From Halosolutus gelatinilyticus (GTDB lineage: Archaea; Halobacteriota; Halobacteria; Halobacteriales; Natrialbaceae), in contig NZ_CP095491.1 of NCBI RefSeq assembly GCF_023028105.1, positions 186,001 through 250,000 of the forward strand: a stretch of DNA of 64,000 nt. The letters run 5' to 3'. The notes under the pieces were generated by a model that worked only from the letters and a program-made list of their open reading frames with translations, had not been told where the DNA came from and ran no database searches. The position numbers and the translations under genes are program-made. Positions 53,322-61,671 of this stretch are shown in pieces (positions within the stretch are counted from its first letter, which is position 1; each line of letters starts with the position of its first letter).

Positions 53322-53515
53322 ATGACTCCCGACGGAGAAGTTACGTTCGTGCTCGTTGGCGCCCTCGCGCTGTGGGTCGGCGCCCGCTGGTTCCGGTGCG
53401 CGATCGGGTAGCCGGGCGGACGATCGGAGTCCCGGCGCTGCCTGTCGCGGCCATTGTTCTTGGCGATCCTGGAGAATGGTGGGTCTCGCTGTTTGCCGCC
53501 GGAATCGTGAATTAA
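53322..53515 (+). pseudogene. Small two-helix membrane gene with a frameshift
   Basis: Frame 1 from 53322 reads MTPDGEVTFVLVGALALWVGARWFR and then stops at 53411. Reading on from 53402 in another frame gives DRVAGRTIGVPALP VAAIVLG, then WWVSLFAAGIVN and a stop at 53515. Adding one G in the ccggtgcgcg stretch joins them into one 65-residue protein with two hydrophobic segments. It is either a true frameshift mutation or a sequencing error. The family is unknown. Confidence 0.45.
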
Positions 53516-53614
53516 GCCTTGTGAGGCAGAGGAGTTGGGACACTAGCCACTCTCAACGGTGAGATAGCATCAACCAGAGTGGTTGTCTCTGAGCATGCAT
53601 ACCACAGCCAACGC

Positions 53615-54265
53615 TTACTTCTCGGCTGTGGATTCCACTGAGCCCGTATCGCCATCGGTTCTTTCGGCGACAAGGACTCCCACTTGGTCGTGTACGCGCT
53701 CGACCGCCGTCAGCGCAAATCCGGCGTCGGTGAGTTCGTCAACGAGCATTCCGACGGGTTCCGCATCAACCCCGTGGCCGAATAACGGCTCCTCAGGATC
53801 GGGCGAACCGAAGAACATTGCGTCGCCGAGGACGACCCGACGCGGACCGAGATCGGCGATGACCTCAATGGCCTCGCGTTTCCCCTCGTTGGGCAGGTGG
53901 TGGAGGGCAAAGTTCGAGACGACGATGTCCACTTCGACGTCGTATTGCGGGTCGCGGAACTCGCCGTAACCGAACTCCACGTTCTCGATACCGTTGTCAG
54001 CGGCCTTCTCGCGTGCCTGATCCAGCATCCCCTCGCTGATGTCGCGCCCGACTACACGCTCGGCGTTCCCGGCGAGCGCGAGTGCAATCAGGCCCGTACC
54101 GGTTCCAAGGTCGAGTACGACATCGTCGGAACGTGGGTCGGCGTGGTCAATGACGAGCGAAGCGCACGCATTGTATATTTTCTTGTCTTCACTGTCGTGC
54201 TTATCGTCGTAGCGATGGGCTATCTGCGAGAAGCGATCGGCGAGCTCCTTGAGGTCCTTGTCCAT
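53615..54265 (-). CDS. Class I SAM-dependent methyltransferase (island gene)
   Basis: A 216-aa methyltransferase. Motif I is VVLDLGTGTGLIALALAG, then GRDISEGMLDQAREKA, and DIVVSNFALHHLPNEGKREAIE holds motif IV. The start ATG shares its A with the stop of the oxidoreductase gene (TAATG, 54265), so they are coupled. I chose this ATG over a GTG at 54274. Codon use is less GC-rich than its neighbours. The substrate is unknown; a metalloid, sulfur or small thiol compound is a guess based on the redox partner. Confidence 0.82.
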   Translation of the reverse strand: MDKDLKELADRFSQIAHRYDDKHDSEDKKIYNACASLVIDHADPRSDDVVLDLGTGTGLIALALAGNAERVVGRDISEGMLDQAREKAADNGIENVEFGYGEFRDPQYDVEVDIVVSNFALHHLPNEGKREAIEVIADLGPRRVVLGDAMFFGSPDPEEPLFGHGVDAEPVGMLVDELTDAGFALTAVERVHDQVGVLVAERTDGDTGSVESTAEK

Positions 54266-55212
54266 TATTTCCACCCCCCTTCAAACGCTTCTTGCGAGAG
54301 TTCCATATTGACGGTTTTACCGACTTCCGTCCCGTCGCCGACAGCAGTCGCTATTGAATGAGAAGAGCCGCTCGAGGCATCCCCTGCGATGAAGAGCCCC
54401 TCGACCGACGTGAAGCCAACACCATGCTGCGACTGTGTAGCTTCGACTAACCCAGCCTGGTTCACTTCGAGGCCGAACTGTTCCGGAAGCTCACTGTGTT
54501 GCTTCATCGGCGGGACGTAGAAGAGGGCGTGGCGGGCGATGTCGCGCCCATCCGCGACCGAGACGCTTTCGAGGCCGCTGTCAGAACCATTGAGCGCAGT
54601 AATCGGTTCGTCTTCGATTTTGATCCCGCGCTTGACGAACGCTGACCGAGTTTCCTCGTCGAAGACGTCCTCCCCATCGGTGAACACAACCAGGTCCCTA
54701 CTCAGATTATAGATGAGTTTCGCGTATTCGAGCATGTGTTGGTTGTTGACGAGGACTCCGAGTGGTTCATCACGGACTTCGTAGCCGTGACAGTAGGGAC
54801 AATGATGCACCCCGTTACCCCACAATTCCTCGAATCCGTCGGTATCAGGGAGGCGATCGCTGACACCAGTCGCTAAAATAACTTTCCGGCTTGTGACAGT
54901 TTTGTCATTATCGAGTGTGCTGACGAATCTGTTCCCGTTTTTCGTAACCGCTGTTACCTGCGAATCTTGGAACTCACCGCCATATTGAGCTACTTCTTCA
55001 CATCCGACGCGACGGAATTCTTGGGGTTCGGTGCCGTCCCGTGTCAGATATCCGTAAGCCTTCGTTGCCGGACCGTTGCGGGGTTCGTCGTTATCGCAGA
55101 CTAAGACGTTGCGGAGCGAGCGTCCTAACTGGAGTGCAGCACTCAAACCCGCTGGTCCACCACCGATAACGAGAACGTCGTAGTCCACATCGTCGCCGCC
55201 AGTTGTTTGCAT
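54265..55212 (-). CDS. Thioredoxin reductase-like FAD oxidoreductase (island gene)
   Basis: A 315-aa flavoprotein. The FAD motif is VLVIGGGPAGLSAALQLGR; the redox pair is C138-P-Y-C141 in VHHCPYCHGYEV, and the end is GLFIAGDASSGS. It is the short TrxR type, without the GHTPNT NADPH loop of the 34492 protein, and CPYC replaces CATC. It should pass electrons to a disulfide or small oxidant. It starts the island operon and is coupled to the methyltransferase downstream. A TATA-like cttatcac lies about 27-35 nt before the start. Confidence 0.85.
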   Translation of the reverse strand: MQTTGGDDVDYDVLVIGGGPAGLSAALQLGRSLRNVLVCDNDEPRNGPATKAYGYLTRDGTEPQEFRRVGCEEVAQYGGEFQDSQVTAVTKNGNRFVSTLDNDKTVTSRKVILATGVSDRLPDTDGFEELWGNGVHHCPYCHGYEVRDEPLGVLVNNQHMLEYAKLIYNLSRDLVVFTDGEDVFDEETRSAFVKRGIKIEDEPITALNGSDSGLESVSVADGRDIARHALFYVPPMKQHSELPEQFGLEVNQAGLVEATQSQHGVGFTSVEGLFIAGDASSGSSHSIATAVGDGTEVGKTVNMELSQEAFEGGWK

Positions 55213-55397
55213 AACTAGCGCAATGAGGACAATAGTGATAAGATTGTCGCTCGCGGATTAAGGAACGACGCGACTCCATGAACGCGCCACAATCCGGAGA
55301 TATACCGCGTGAATCTGCTCAAGGCACTCGGTTAGAGCGAATTGAACGTTTAAGATTTTTTGTACGACTGTAGAGATGTATGCAGTAGATGTGCAAT

Positions 55398-55404
55398 CTT
55401 TATC
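55398..55404 (+). promoter_or_regulatory. TATA box of the island regulator gene
   Basis: The element ctttatc lies about 30 nt before the ATG at 55432, so a leaderless transcript is expected. The 219-bp gap also holds the promoter of the divergent oxidoreductase-methyltransferase operon. Confidence 0.5.
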
Positions 55405-55431
55405 TGGTAGCAGCACCAAATACCGACAACA

Positions 55432-55830
55432 ATGGCAGACGCTGTCCTAAAACAACTCCAAGACGAACGGGAATGCGAGGGACTTCTCGAATGTATGCTC
55501 GGGCTGAATGAGCTCGACAGAGGGGTGTTTAGACTGTTAGTGAAGTGTCCCGAGTCGCTGACTGTGGATCAGATCGCGGACGTTATTGACCGTGAACGGA
55601 CGACGGCATATCGTTCGGTCAAACGCCTCCAGGAGGCTGGAGTTGCCAAGAAAGAGCAAGAAAGCTGTCCCAAGGGCGGCTATCATCATGTCTACCGGCC
55701 CACAGATCCCGACGAGATTGCAGATGAGTTCCAACGAATGCTCAACGAATGGTATGCGAATACTGGACAACTAATTCAGGAGTTCCGAGATACGTACACG
55801 GAGGGCCATCCTCCAGAAACAGGCCCATAG
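55432..55830 (+). CDS. TrmB-like winged-helix regulator (island gene)
   Basis: A 132-aa protein with one winged helix: LTVDQIADVIDRERTTAYRSVKRLQEAGVAKKEQESCPKGGYHHVYRPTDP. This is the haloarchaeal TrmB/MarR-like pattern without a sugar-binding domain. Three cysteines (C14, C21 and C37) lie before the helix-turn-helix, and a fourth falls in the wing (QESCPKGG). It is divergent from the oxidoreductase-methyltransferase operon, which it probably controls. Cysteine content and the redox operon make a redox switch plausible. Confidence 0.78.
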   Translation: MADAVLKQLQDERECEGLLECMLGLNELDRGVFRLLVKCPESLTVDQIADVIDRERTTAYRSVKRLQEAGVAKKEQESCPKGGYHHVYRPTDPDEIADEFQRMLNEWYANTGQLIQEFRDTYTEGHPPETGP

Positions 55831-55836
55831 GTGGCA

Positions 55837-56511
55837 TTATCGTCTCTTCTGGCTTCCCCATTCTACCCAAGATCCATCGTAATTCCTCACTGAGTCGAAC
55901 CCGAGCAACTCAGACAGGACAAACCAGAATAACGAGGATCGGTATCCGGCAGCACAGTAGATAATTATCTCTTGATCTGCGTTTAACTGGTTGCACTCCA
56001 CGATGGAGCGAAGTTCTTCAATCGGTCTCAGCGTACCGTCCTTATCAACGATCGTTTCAAATGGTATATTCTTACTTCCACGGATACGTGGTTTACTGAA
56101 GAGTGAGTTCTTGATAAATCGTGGTACCGCGGTCGCTGAGAGTTCTCCTCGCACCATAAGAGTGGCCCAAATGAGCGTATATGTGAGAGACCCCGTATGC
56201 TCTTTTGGATTCCGAACACTAATCACAGGATTATCCTGGTGGGTTGCTTCTTCGACTTCAGTGATCGTTGCTCTGATCTCGGTTCGTACAGTAGAAACTT
56301 CGTATCGCTGCGGGGTAAAATCGCTCGGTGAGTCCGTGGTCGGATAATCCGTTGCCATCCAACGGTCTTTTCCACCGTCGAGGAGGCGGACATTATCGTG
56401 TCCGAAATATACGAAGTGCCAATACGCATAGGCTGCAGGCGTGTTCTTCTGATCACTATAGAGAACTGGTTGATTACTATTAGTATCATTCGATCCGTTA
56501 CCGAGTGATGT
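55837..56511 (-). pseudogene. Truncated thiosulfate sulfurtransferase (rhodanese)
   Basis: The minus-strand frame contains QPVLYSDQKNTPAAYAYWHF, FGHDNVRLLDGGKDRW and then IIYCAAGYRSSLFWFVLSELLGF and VRNYDGSWVEWGS, all strong rhodanese blocks; the active Cys lies in YCAAGYRSS. The first 85 or so residues of a two-domain rhodanese are missing: an upstream stop precedes residue 1 and the first ATG (56358) is inside the protein. The second domain has lost the VDVR block (SVRNP) and the GHIPGA block. It is a 5'-deleted, degraded gene. Confidence 0.7.
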
Positions 56512-56685
56512 TCATGTGATGCGACGAGAGGTCGACGATACAACCGCCGTCTTCCATCTGCTGGGCCGCCTGCTGACAGGCAAAGTCGCTGACGTCAGCC
56601 TCGATAGCGACTGTCACACATCTCCGTCTTCGGTGTCAGCTACGGCCTTCGCGGCCTCGTCCTCGCTATCCGCGGAAGGAGAGAC
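56498..56685 (-). pseudogene. Remnant of a second short-chain dehydrogenase
   Basis: Read on the minus strand, one frame gives SADSEDEAAKAVADTEDGDV and then a stop; a shift to another frame continues with VAIEADVSDFACQAAQQ, IVDLSSHHMNIT and a stop at 56498. These match the second and fourth blocks of SDR enzymes (DEAAKAVAD..V.ADVSD, IVN.SS). The two frames are out of register by one base and the catalytic YxxxK is missing, so this is a decayed gene. It adjoins the rhodanese remnant at 56498-56511. Confidence 0.6.
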
Positions 56686-56688
56686 GAA

Positions 56689-57531
56689 TCAAAGTCCCAG
56701 TATCTCGCGCGTCTGTGCGGGCGTCGCGACCTCGCGGCCGAGTTCCTCGGCGACGCGGACGACCCGCTCGACGAGTTGCGCGTTGCTCTCGGCGAGTTCG
56801 CCCTTGCGGTAGTAGACGTTGTCCTCGAGGCCGACGCGGACGTGGCCGCCGAGCAACACGGCGAGCGTCGCGAACGGTAGCTGGTGGGGGCCGAATCCGA
56901 GAGTGTTGAACTTCGCCCCCTCGGGTAGGTTGGAAACGGCGTTGAACAGATTCCGGGGCCGCGGCCGGGTGAGCGTCCCGCCGCCGAAGATCAGCGTCGC
57001 GTAGACCGGTTCGACGAGGTCGCGCCGCTCCAGTAACCCGTGGACTTCGTTCAGGTGGCCGTCGTTGAACACCTCGAGTTCCGGCTTGATGCCGCGATCG
57101 CGCATCTCCTCGTGGAGCGAATCGACCAACGCTCGCGTGTTCTCGCTCGTGAGGTGGTCGTACCGATTCAGCGGCCCCATGTCCAGCGAGGCCATCTCCG
57201 GCGGCGGATCGGTCCGCAGCGGCAGGTGCCGATCGGCGTTCGGCGCTGCGGTGCCGCCCGTCGAGTGCTGGACGATCACGTCGTCGGCGCGGCGGCGAAC
57301 CTCGTCGTCGATCGCCTGGAACCGCTCGGTCGCGAACGATCGCTCCCCGTTCGGCTCTCGAGCGTGCAGGTGAACCACCGACGCGCCGGCCGCCTCGACG
57401 GCCGCGGCGGCTCGACCGATCTCCTCGGGCGTCTCCGGCAGGTTCGGATTCGCCTCCTTGCCGTGGACGCCGCCCGTCAGCGCCGCGGTGACGATAACCG
57501 GCTCGCCCGACAGGTAGTCCTCGTAGCTCAT
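56689..57531 (-). CDS. BKACE-type beta-keto acid cleavage enzyme
   Basis: A 280-aa DUF849 protein. BKACE enzymes cleave a beta-keto acid with acetyl-CoA to acetoacetate and a CoA ester; KCE cleaves 3-keto-5-aminohexanoate. The N-terminus is VTAALTGGVHGKEANPNLP; zinc ligands are H54 and H56 in VVHLHARE, and a Glu is expected in the LEVFNDGHLNE region. The substrate is unknown. It overlaps the 73-aa gene by 4 nt (ATGA, 57528-57531), so they are coupled. Confidence 0.88.
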   Translation of the reverse strand: MSYEDYLSGEPVIVTAALTGGVHGKEANPNLPETPEEIGRAAAAVEAAGASVVHLHAREPNGERSFATERFQAIDDEVRRRADDVIVQHSTGGTAAPNADRHLPLRTDPPPEMASLDMGPLNRYDHLTSENTRALVDSLHEEMRDRGIKPELEVFNDGHLNEVHGLLERRDLVEPVYATLIFGGGTLTRPRPRNLFNAVSNLPEGAKFNTLGFGPHQLPFATLAVLLGGHVRVGLEDNVYYRKGELAESNAQLVERVVRVAEELGREVATPAQTREILGL

Positions 57532-57749
57532 TCGTCGGCTTCCTCCGCGGAGTCCGCCGGTTCGGTCGCCCCCACAGCGTGCTCTCGGTAGATCTCGCAG
57601 TGGTCGCTGTGGACCAGGTCGTACCGATCGTTACAGATGTCGGCGCGCATCGGCTGGACGAACCGGTCGGCTGCGGTGCAGTACGCCCGCTCGCGATCGA
57701 ACGCGAGGTCGCCCGACTCGCGCCGGTACTCGAGGTAGGGACAGCCCAT
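57528..57749 (-). CDS. Cys-containing 73-aa protein coupled to the BKACE gene
   Basis: A 73-aa protein with four cysteines (C3, C24, C39, C51): MGCPYLEYRRESGDLAFDRE, then AYCTAADRFVQPMRADICND and SDHCEIYREH. This spacing could bind a metal or an iron-sulfur centre. The final 15 residues are acidic. The start ATG and BKACE's start overlap by 4 nt, which signals a shared function. I do not recognise the family. Confidence 0.7.
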   Translation of the reverse strand: MGCPYLEYRRESGDLAFDRERAYCTAADRFVQPMRADICNDRYDLVHSDHCEIYREHAVGATEPADSAEEADE

Positions 57750-57859
57750 ACCACCGTCTCGATCGGAGCCCGATTAAGGGTGGTGCTAACACGGATCGTC
57801 CCAGGTAACACCGGCGTCAGCTAAACGATACCCGTGTCCGCTCCCTACCGGAAGCCATC

Positions 57860-58825
57860 ATGACACCGACGACCCCCGGACTCCACCACGTGACGGCGAT
57901 CGCCGGCGATCCGGACGCAAACGCCGACTTCTACGTCAATACGCTCGGTCTTCGGTTCGTCAAGAAAACCGTCAACCACGACGACACCGGAACGTACCAC
58001 TTCTACTTCGGCGACGAGCGAGGAACGCCGGGAACGAACATCACGTTCTTCCCGTGGACCGATCGGGGCCGTCAGGGCCGGTTCGGGGCGGGTCAGACCC
58101 GGGACGCGGCCTACCTCATTTCACCCGGTTCCGTGGACTACTGGGTCGATCGGCTCGAATCCCGCGGCGTCGGGATCGATCGATCCGAGCGGTTCGGCGA
58201 GCCGGTGCTCCGGTTCGCCGATCCGGACGGGATCGGCCTCGAACTGATCGCGAGCGAGGACGCGCTGGAGGCCGACATCCGGCCCTGGGGTGAGGGACCG
58301 GTCCCGACTGACCGGCAGCTTCGGGGGTTTCACAGCGTGACGCTCGCCGTCGACGACGTCGGTCCGACGGCCGAGGTGCTCACCGGCGTTCTCGGCTACG
58401 AGTTCCAGGGCGAGACGGGCGATCGGCGCCGGTACCGGACGCCCGAGGGTGGTCCAGGGTCGGTCGTCGACCTCGTCGAAACCGACGCCGACAGGGGGCA
58501 GATGGGCGTCGGCACTGTCCATCACGTCGCGTACAAGGCGGCGGACGTCGAGGAGCAGGAACGGTGGCGCAGCGCGTTCCAGGACGGCGGGTTGAACGTG
58601 ACGCAGGTGATCGACCGCAAGTACTTCCGATCGATCTACTCGCGGGAACCCGGTGGCGTGCTCTTCGAGGTCGCGACGACGGGGCCCGGCTTCGCCGTCG
58701 ACGAGGACGTCGACGAACTCGGATCTTCGCTCACCCTCCCGGAGTGGCTCGAGGACGAACGCGAGCGGATCGAGGCCCAGCTACCGGCGTTCGACGGCCC
58801 GAACGTCGAGGACGGGGGCAAGTAA
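57860..58825 (+). CDS. Ring-cleaving dioxygenase (VOC superfamily)
   Basis: A 321-aa protein of two VOC repeats. The first half starts with GLHHVTAIAGDPDANADFYVNTLGLRFVKKTVNHDD, the second with GFHSVTLAVDDVGPTAEVLTGVLGYEF. Metal ligands are probably H10 in LHHV, H219 in VHHVAYKA and an E in VLFEVATTGPGF. It resembles MhqO/LinE-type ring-opening dioxygenases for hydroquinone or chlorinated catechols. The divergent neighbour is the BKACE pair; an Fe-ADH follows 66 nt later on the same strand. Confidence 0.85.
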   Translation: MTPTTPGLHHVTAIAGDPDANADFYVNTLGLRFVKKTVNHDDTGTYHFYFGDERGTPGTNITFFPWTDRGRQGRFGAGQTRDAAYLISPGSVDYWVDRLESRGVGIDRSERFGEPVLRFADPDGIGLELIASEDALEADIRPWGEGPVPTDRQLRGFHSVTLAVDDVGPTAEVLTGVLGYEFQGETGDRRRYRTPEGGPGSVVDLVETDADRGQMGVGTVHHVAYKAADVEEQERWRSAFQDGGLNVTQVIDRKYFRSIYSREPGGVLFEVATTGPGFAVDEDVDELGSSLTLPEWLEDERERIEAQLPAFDGPNVEDGGK

Positions 58826-58891
58826 CGTGCGTCGAACGAACGACGCGAGCCGGACAAGACGCGTCGAACGGACGAGCGAGAGGGGATCCGC

Positions 58892-60130
58892 GTGAGTAGA
58901 CCCGACGGCTTCCGATTCGAGTACGACCCCGGTACCCTCCGGTTCGGCTCCGGGAGCGTCGGCGACCTCGCCGACGAACTCGATCGACGGGGTCTCGATC
59001 GGGCGCTCGTCGTCTGCGGGTCGACGGTCGGGACCTCCCCCGAGGTGATCGGCCCCGTCACCGAGGGCCTGGGCGATCGACTCGCGGGCGTCTTCGCGGA
59101 GACGACACCCGCGAAACGCCTCGCCACGGCGTTCGACGGACTCGCGGCGATGGAAGACCGCGGCGCCGACGTCCTCGTCGCCCTCGGCGGCGGCAGCAGC
59201 CTCGACGTCGCGAAGGTCGTAAGCGCGCTCGCGGCCGACGATCGCGATCCCGACGCGGTCGGTCGGGAGTTCCAGGATCGAGGAACGATCTCGATCCCTG
59301 ACGGCGAACTGCCGCCGATCGTGGCGATCCCGACGACGCTGGCCGGCGCCGACCTCTCGACCGGCGCGGGCGTCACCGCCTCGCCCGACTCCGGTCTCGT
59401 CGACGAGCCGGCGGGCGGCGGCGTCGGCGATCCGCGACTGATGCCGAGCGCGATCGTCTACGATCCCGCGCTCGTCGCGACCACGCCGAAGCGGATCCTC
59501 GCCGCGTCGGCGATGAACGGCTTCGACAAGGGGATCGAGACGCTCTACGCGGCGAACGCGACGCCGGTCACGGACGCGACCGCCGTGCGCGGCCTGGGTC
59601 TCCTGCGGAATGGCCTCCGGCGACTCGGCGAGGAGGACCCCGCGGAGGACGTGCTCGAACCCGTTCTCGAGGGGACGATGCTCGTCCAGTACGGAATCGC
59701 CAGACCCGGCGAGACGACGCTGTCGATCATCCACGCGTTCGGACACGGCCTGACCCGATCGTACGACGTCCAGCAGGGCGCGGCCCATGGCGTCGTCGCA
59801 CCGCACGTCCTGCGCTACCTATTCGATCAGGTCGACGGCCGGCGCGATCTGCTCGCGGACGCGCTTGGCGTCGACGGTGAAACCGATCGCGATGGCGCGG
59901 CTGATCGCGAGGCGCTGGACGATCGAGCCGAGGCGATCGTCGAGGCCGTCGCGGACGTTCGCGACGCGCTGGATCTGCCGGCGCGGCTTCGGGACGTCGA
60001 TGGCTCGGAACCCGACGAATTCCCGGCCGTCGCCGACGCGATTCTGGCCGACTCCTTCATGGCGAACGCGCCGTCTGGACTGGAGCCGACGCGGGCGGAG
60101 ATCGAAACCGTGCTCGAAGCGGCGTACTGA
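58892..60130 (+). CDS. Iron-type alcohol dehydrogenase family protein
   Basis: A 412-aa dehydrogenase with the family's nucleotide motif LVALGGGSSLDVAKVV, PPIVAIPTTLAGAD and HAFGHGL. In FucO-type enzymes the metal is held by Asp, His, His, His; here they align with D212, E216, H284 and H298, so the second ligand is Glu in the motif FDKGIETLY. Maleylacetate reductases and alcohol dehydrogenases share the fold. The product of the preceding ring-cleaving dioxygenase could be its substrate. The start is a GTG at 58892. Confidence 0.82.
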   Translation: MSRPDGFRFEYDPGTLRFGSGSVGDLADELDRRGLDRALVVCGSTVGTSPEVIGPVTEGLGDRLAGVFAETTPAKRLATAFDGLAAMEDRGADVLVALGGGSSLDVAKVVSALAADDRDPDAVGREFQDRGTISIPDGELPPIVAIPTTLAGADLSTGAGVTASPDSGLVDEPAGGGVGDPRLMPSAIVYDPALVATTPKRILAASAMNGFDKGIETLYAANATPVTDATAVRGLGLLRNGLRRLGEEDPAEDVLEPVLEGTMLVQYGIARPGETTLSIIHAFGHGLTRSYDVQQGAAHGVVAPHVLRYLFDQVDGRRDLLADALGVDGETDRDGAADREALDDRAEAIVEAVADVRDALDLPARLRDVDGSEPDEFPAVADAILADSFMANAPSGLEPTRAEIETVLEAAY

Positions 60131-60227
60131 CGGCGGTCAGTGAACGCCAGTTCCGACGATCGCGCAGCCGACGCCGGTTACGCGAGGGTTAGCGAGGACA
60201 CTTTTGCGTCCGGGTCCTAGTCGGGGT

Positions 60228-61235
60228 ATGAACATGCTCGTCGACGGCGAGTGGCGCACCGACGCCTCCGAATCGAACAGCGACGACGGGTCCTTCCAGC
60301 GCCAGGAGACGACGTTCCGGGATCGGGTCCGCGACGATCCGGACGCCGAGTTCCAGCCGGAGGTCGGCCGGTACCACCTCTACGTCTCCTACGCCTGTCC
60401 GTGGGCGCACCGGACCCTGATCACCCGCGCGCTGAAGGGTCTCGAGGACGCCGTCTCCGTCTCGGTCGTCGACCCCTATCGCGACGAGGACGGCTGGCAA
60501 TTTACGCCCGAGAAGGAGGGCTGCACCCGCGATCACGTCCACGGCGCGGACTACCTGCGCGAACTGTACGTCCGGGCCGACCCCGACGCCACCTGCCGGG
60601 TGACGGTCCCTGTCCTCTGGGACACGGAGCGGGACACGATCGTCAACAACGAGTCGAAGGAGATCATGCGGATGCTGGATACCGAATTCGACTCGATCGC
60701 GACGAACGACGTCGACCTCTACCCCGAAGGCTACCGAGAAGAGGTCGATCGGATCATCGACGAGATCTACGAGCCGATCAACAACGGCGTCTACCGGGCC
60801 GGGTTTGCGACCGAACAGGAGCCCTACGACAAGGCGGTCGACGACCTGTTCGCGGCGCTCGATCGCTGGGACGACGTGCTCGGGGAGCAGCGCTACCTGG
60901 CCGGCGATCGGCTCACCGAGGCGGATATCGCGATGTTCACGACGCTGGTCCGATTCGACACCGTCTACCACACTCACTTCATGTGTAACGTCCAGTACGT
61001 CCGCGAGTACGAGAACCTCTGGCCGTACCTGCGCGACCTCTACCAGACCCCCGGTTTCAGCGAGACGGTGCGGATGGACCACATCAAGGAACACTACTAC
61101 ACGACCCACCCGGACGTCAACCCGAACCGGCTCGTCGCTCGCGGTCCCGACCTCGACTTCGAGGCGCCCCACGGTCGGGACGAGTTGCCCGGGGAGGCGC
61201 CGCTGTCAGCCGCGTCGGCGGGCGCGGACGACTGA
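60228..61235 (+). CDS. Glutathione S-transferase-fold reductase (glutathionyl-hydroquinone reductase-like)
   Basis: A 335-aa protein with the catalytic Cys C57 in SYACPWAHRTLI, followed by EIMRMLDTEFD and the C-terminal block LAGDRLTEADIAMFTTLVRFDTVYHTHFMC. This is the pattern of glutathionyl-hydroquinone reductases such as XenC/PcpF. Haloarchaea are not known to make glutathione but use gamma-glutamylcysteine, so the thiol donor is open. The start at 60228 (MNMLVDGEW) is preferred over one 8 codons earlier. It follows a dehydrogenase and a ring-cleaving dioxygenase, suggesting quinone or aromatic detoxification. Confidence 0.88.
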   Translation: MNMLVDGEWRTDASESNSDDGSFQRQETTFRDRVRDDPDAEFQPEVGRYHLYVSYACPWAHRTLITRALKGLEDAVSVSVVDPYRDEDGWQFTPEKEGCTRDHVHGADYLRELYVRADPDATCRVTVPVLWDTERDTIVNNESKEIMRMLDTEFDSIATNDVDLYPEGYREEVDRIIDEIYEPINNGVYRAGFATEQEPYDKAVDDLFAALDRWDDVLGEQRYLAGDRLTEADIAMFTTLVRFDTVYHTHFMCNVQYVREYENLWPYLRDLYQTPGFSETVRMDHIKEHYYTTHPDVNPNRLVARGPDLDFEAPHGRDELPGEAPLSAASAGADD

Positions 61236-61353
61236 TCGGGACTCTATCGCGGCTCTCGATCGAAACTCGGCCGCGGACGCCGATCGGCGTCGACGCCGTA
61301 GACCGATCGACGAGTCGCGCAGAAACCGATACGAAAACCGAACTCCTCACGCT

Positions 61354-61575
61354 TTAGGAACCGCTCGGCGGTCGACCCGACTGCTCGCGCCACGTCTGGT
61401 AACTCGGTTCGATCTCCTCTTCGGAGGTGACGGCGCGCCAGACGAGCCAGAAGAGCACAAGGATCGGGAGCAACGGCAGCAGTATGATGACGATGGGGAC
61501 CGCGATAATGTACCCGAATACGGACATCTCGAGGTTTTCCGTGTAACCCGCCCACTCCGACACCTTGTCTGACAT
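61354..61575 (-). CDS. Single-span membrane protein
   Basis: A 73-aa protein: a polar N-terminus (MSDKVSEWAGYTENLEMS), one long hydrophobic stretch (IIAVPIVIILLPLLPILVLFWLVW) and a charged tail (EEEIEPSYQTWREQSG). Start at 61575 is chosen, as the longer frame adds residues without similarity. Function unknown. Confidence 0.68.
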   Translation of the reverse strand: MSDKVSEWAGYTENLEMSVFGYIIAVPIVIILLPLLPILVLFWLVWRAVTSEEEIEPSYQTWREQSGRPPSGS

Positions 61576-61671
61576 GTGTTGGAGTAGGACGGTTCCGCTA
61601 TTGCGTGTTTCGATATCGGGAATCGATCGCACCCGGTCGGGCGAGTGCGATCGGTGCGAGCGCGCCGTCCC

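Noticed and set aside
53547-53585. Inverted repeat ccactct...agagtgg with an inner caacc/ggttg hairpin near the island edge
   Set aside because: I considered an insertion sequence end or attachment site, but no transposase, direct repeat or partner repeat is present; a chance structure or terminator of the island operon is as likely.
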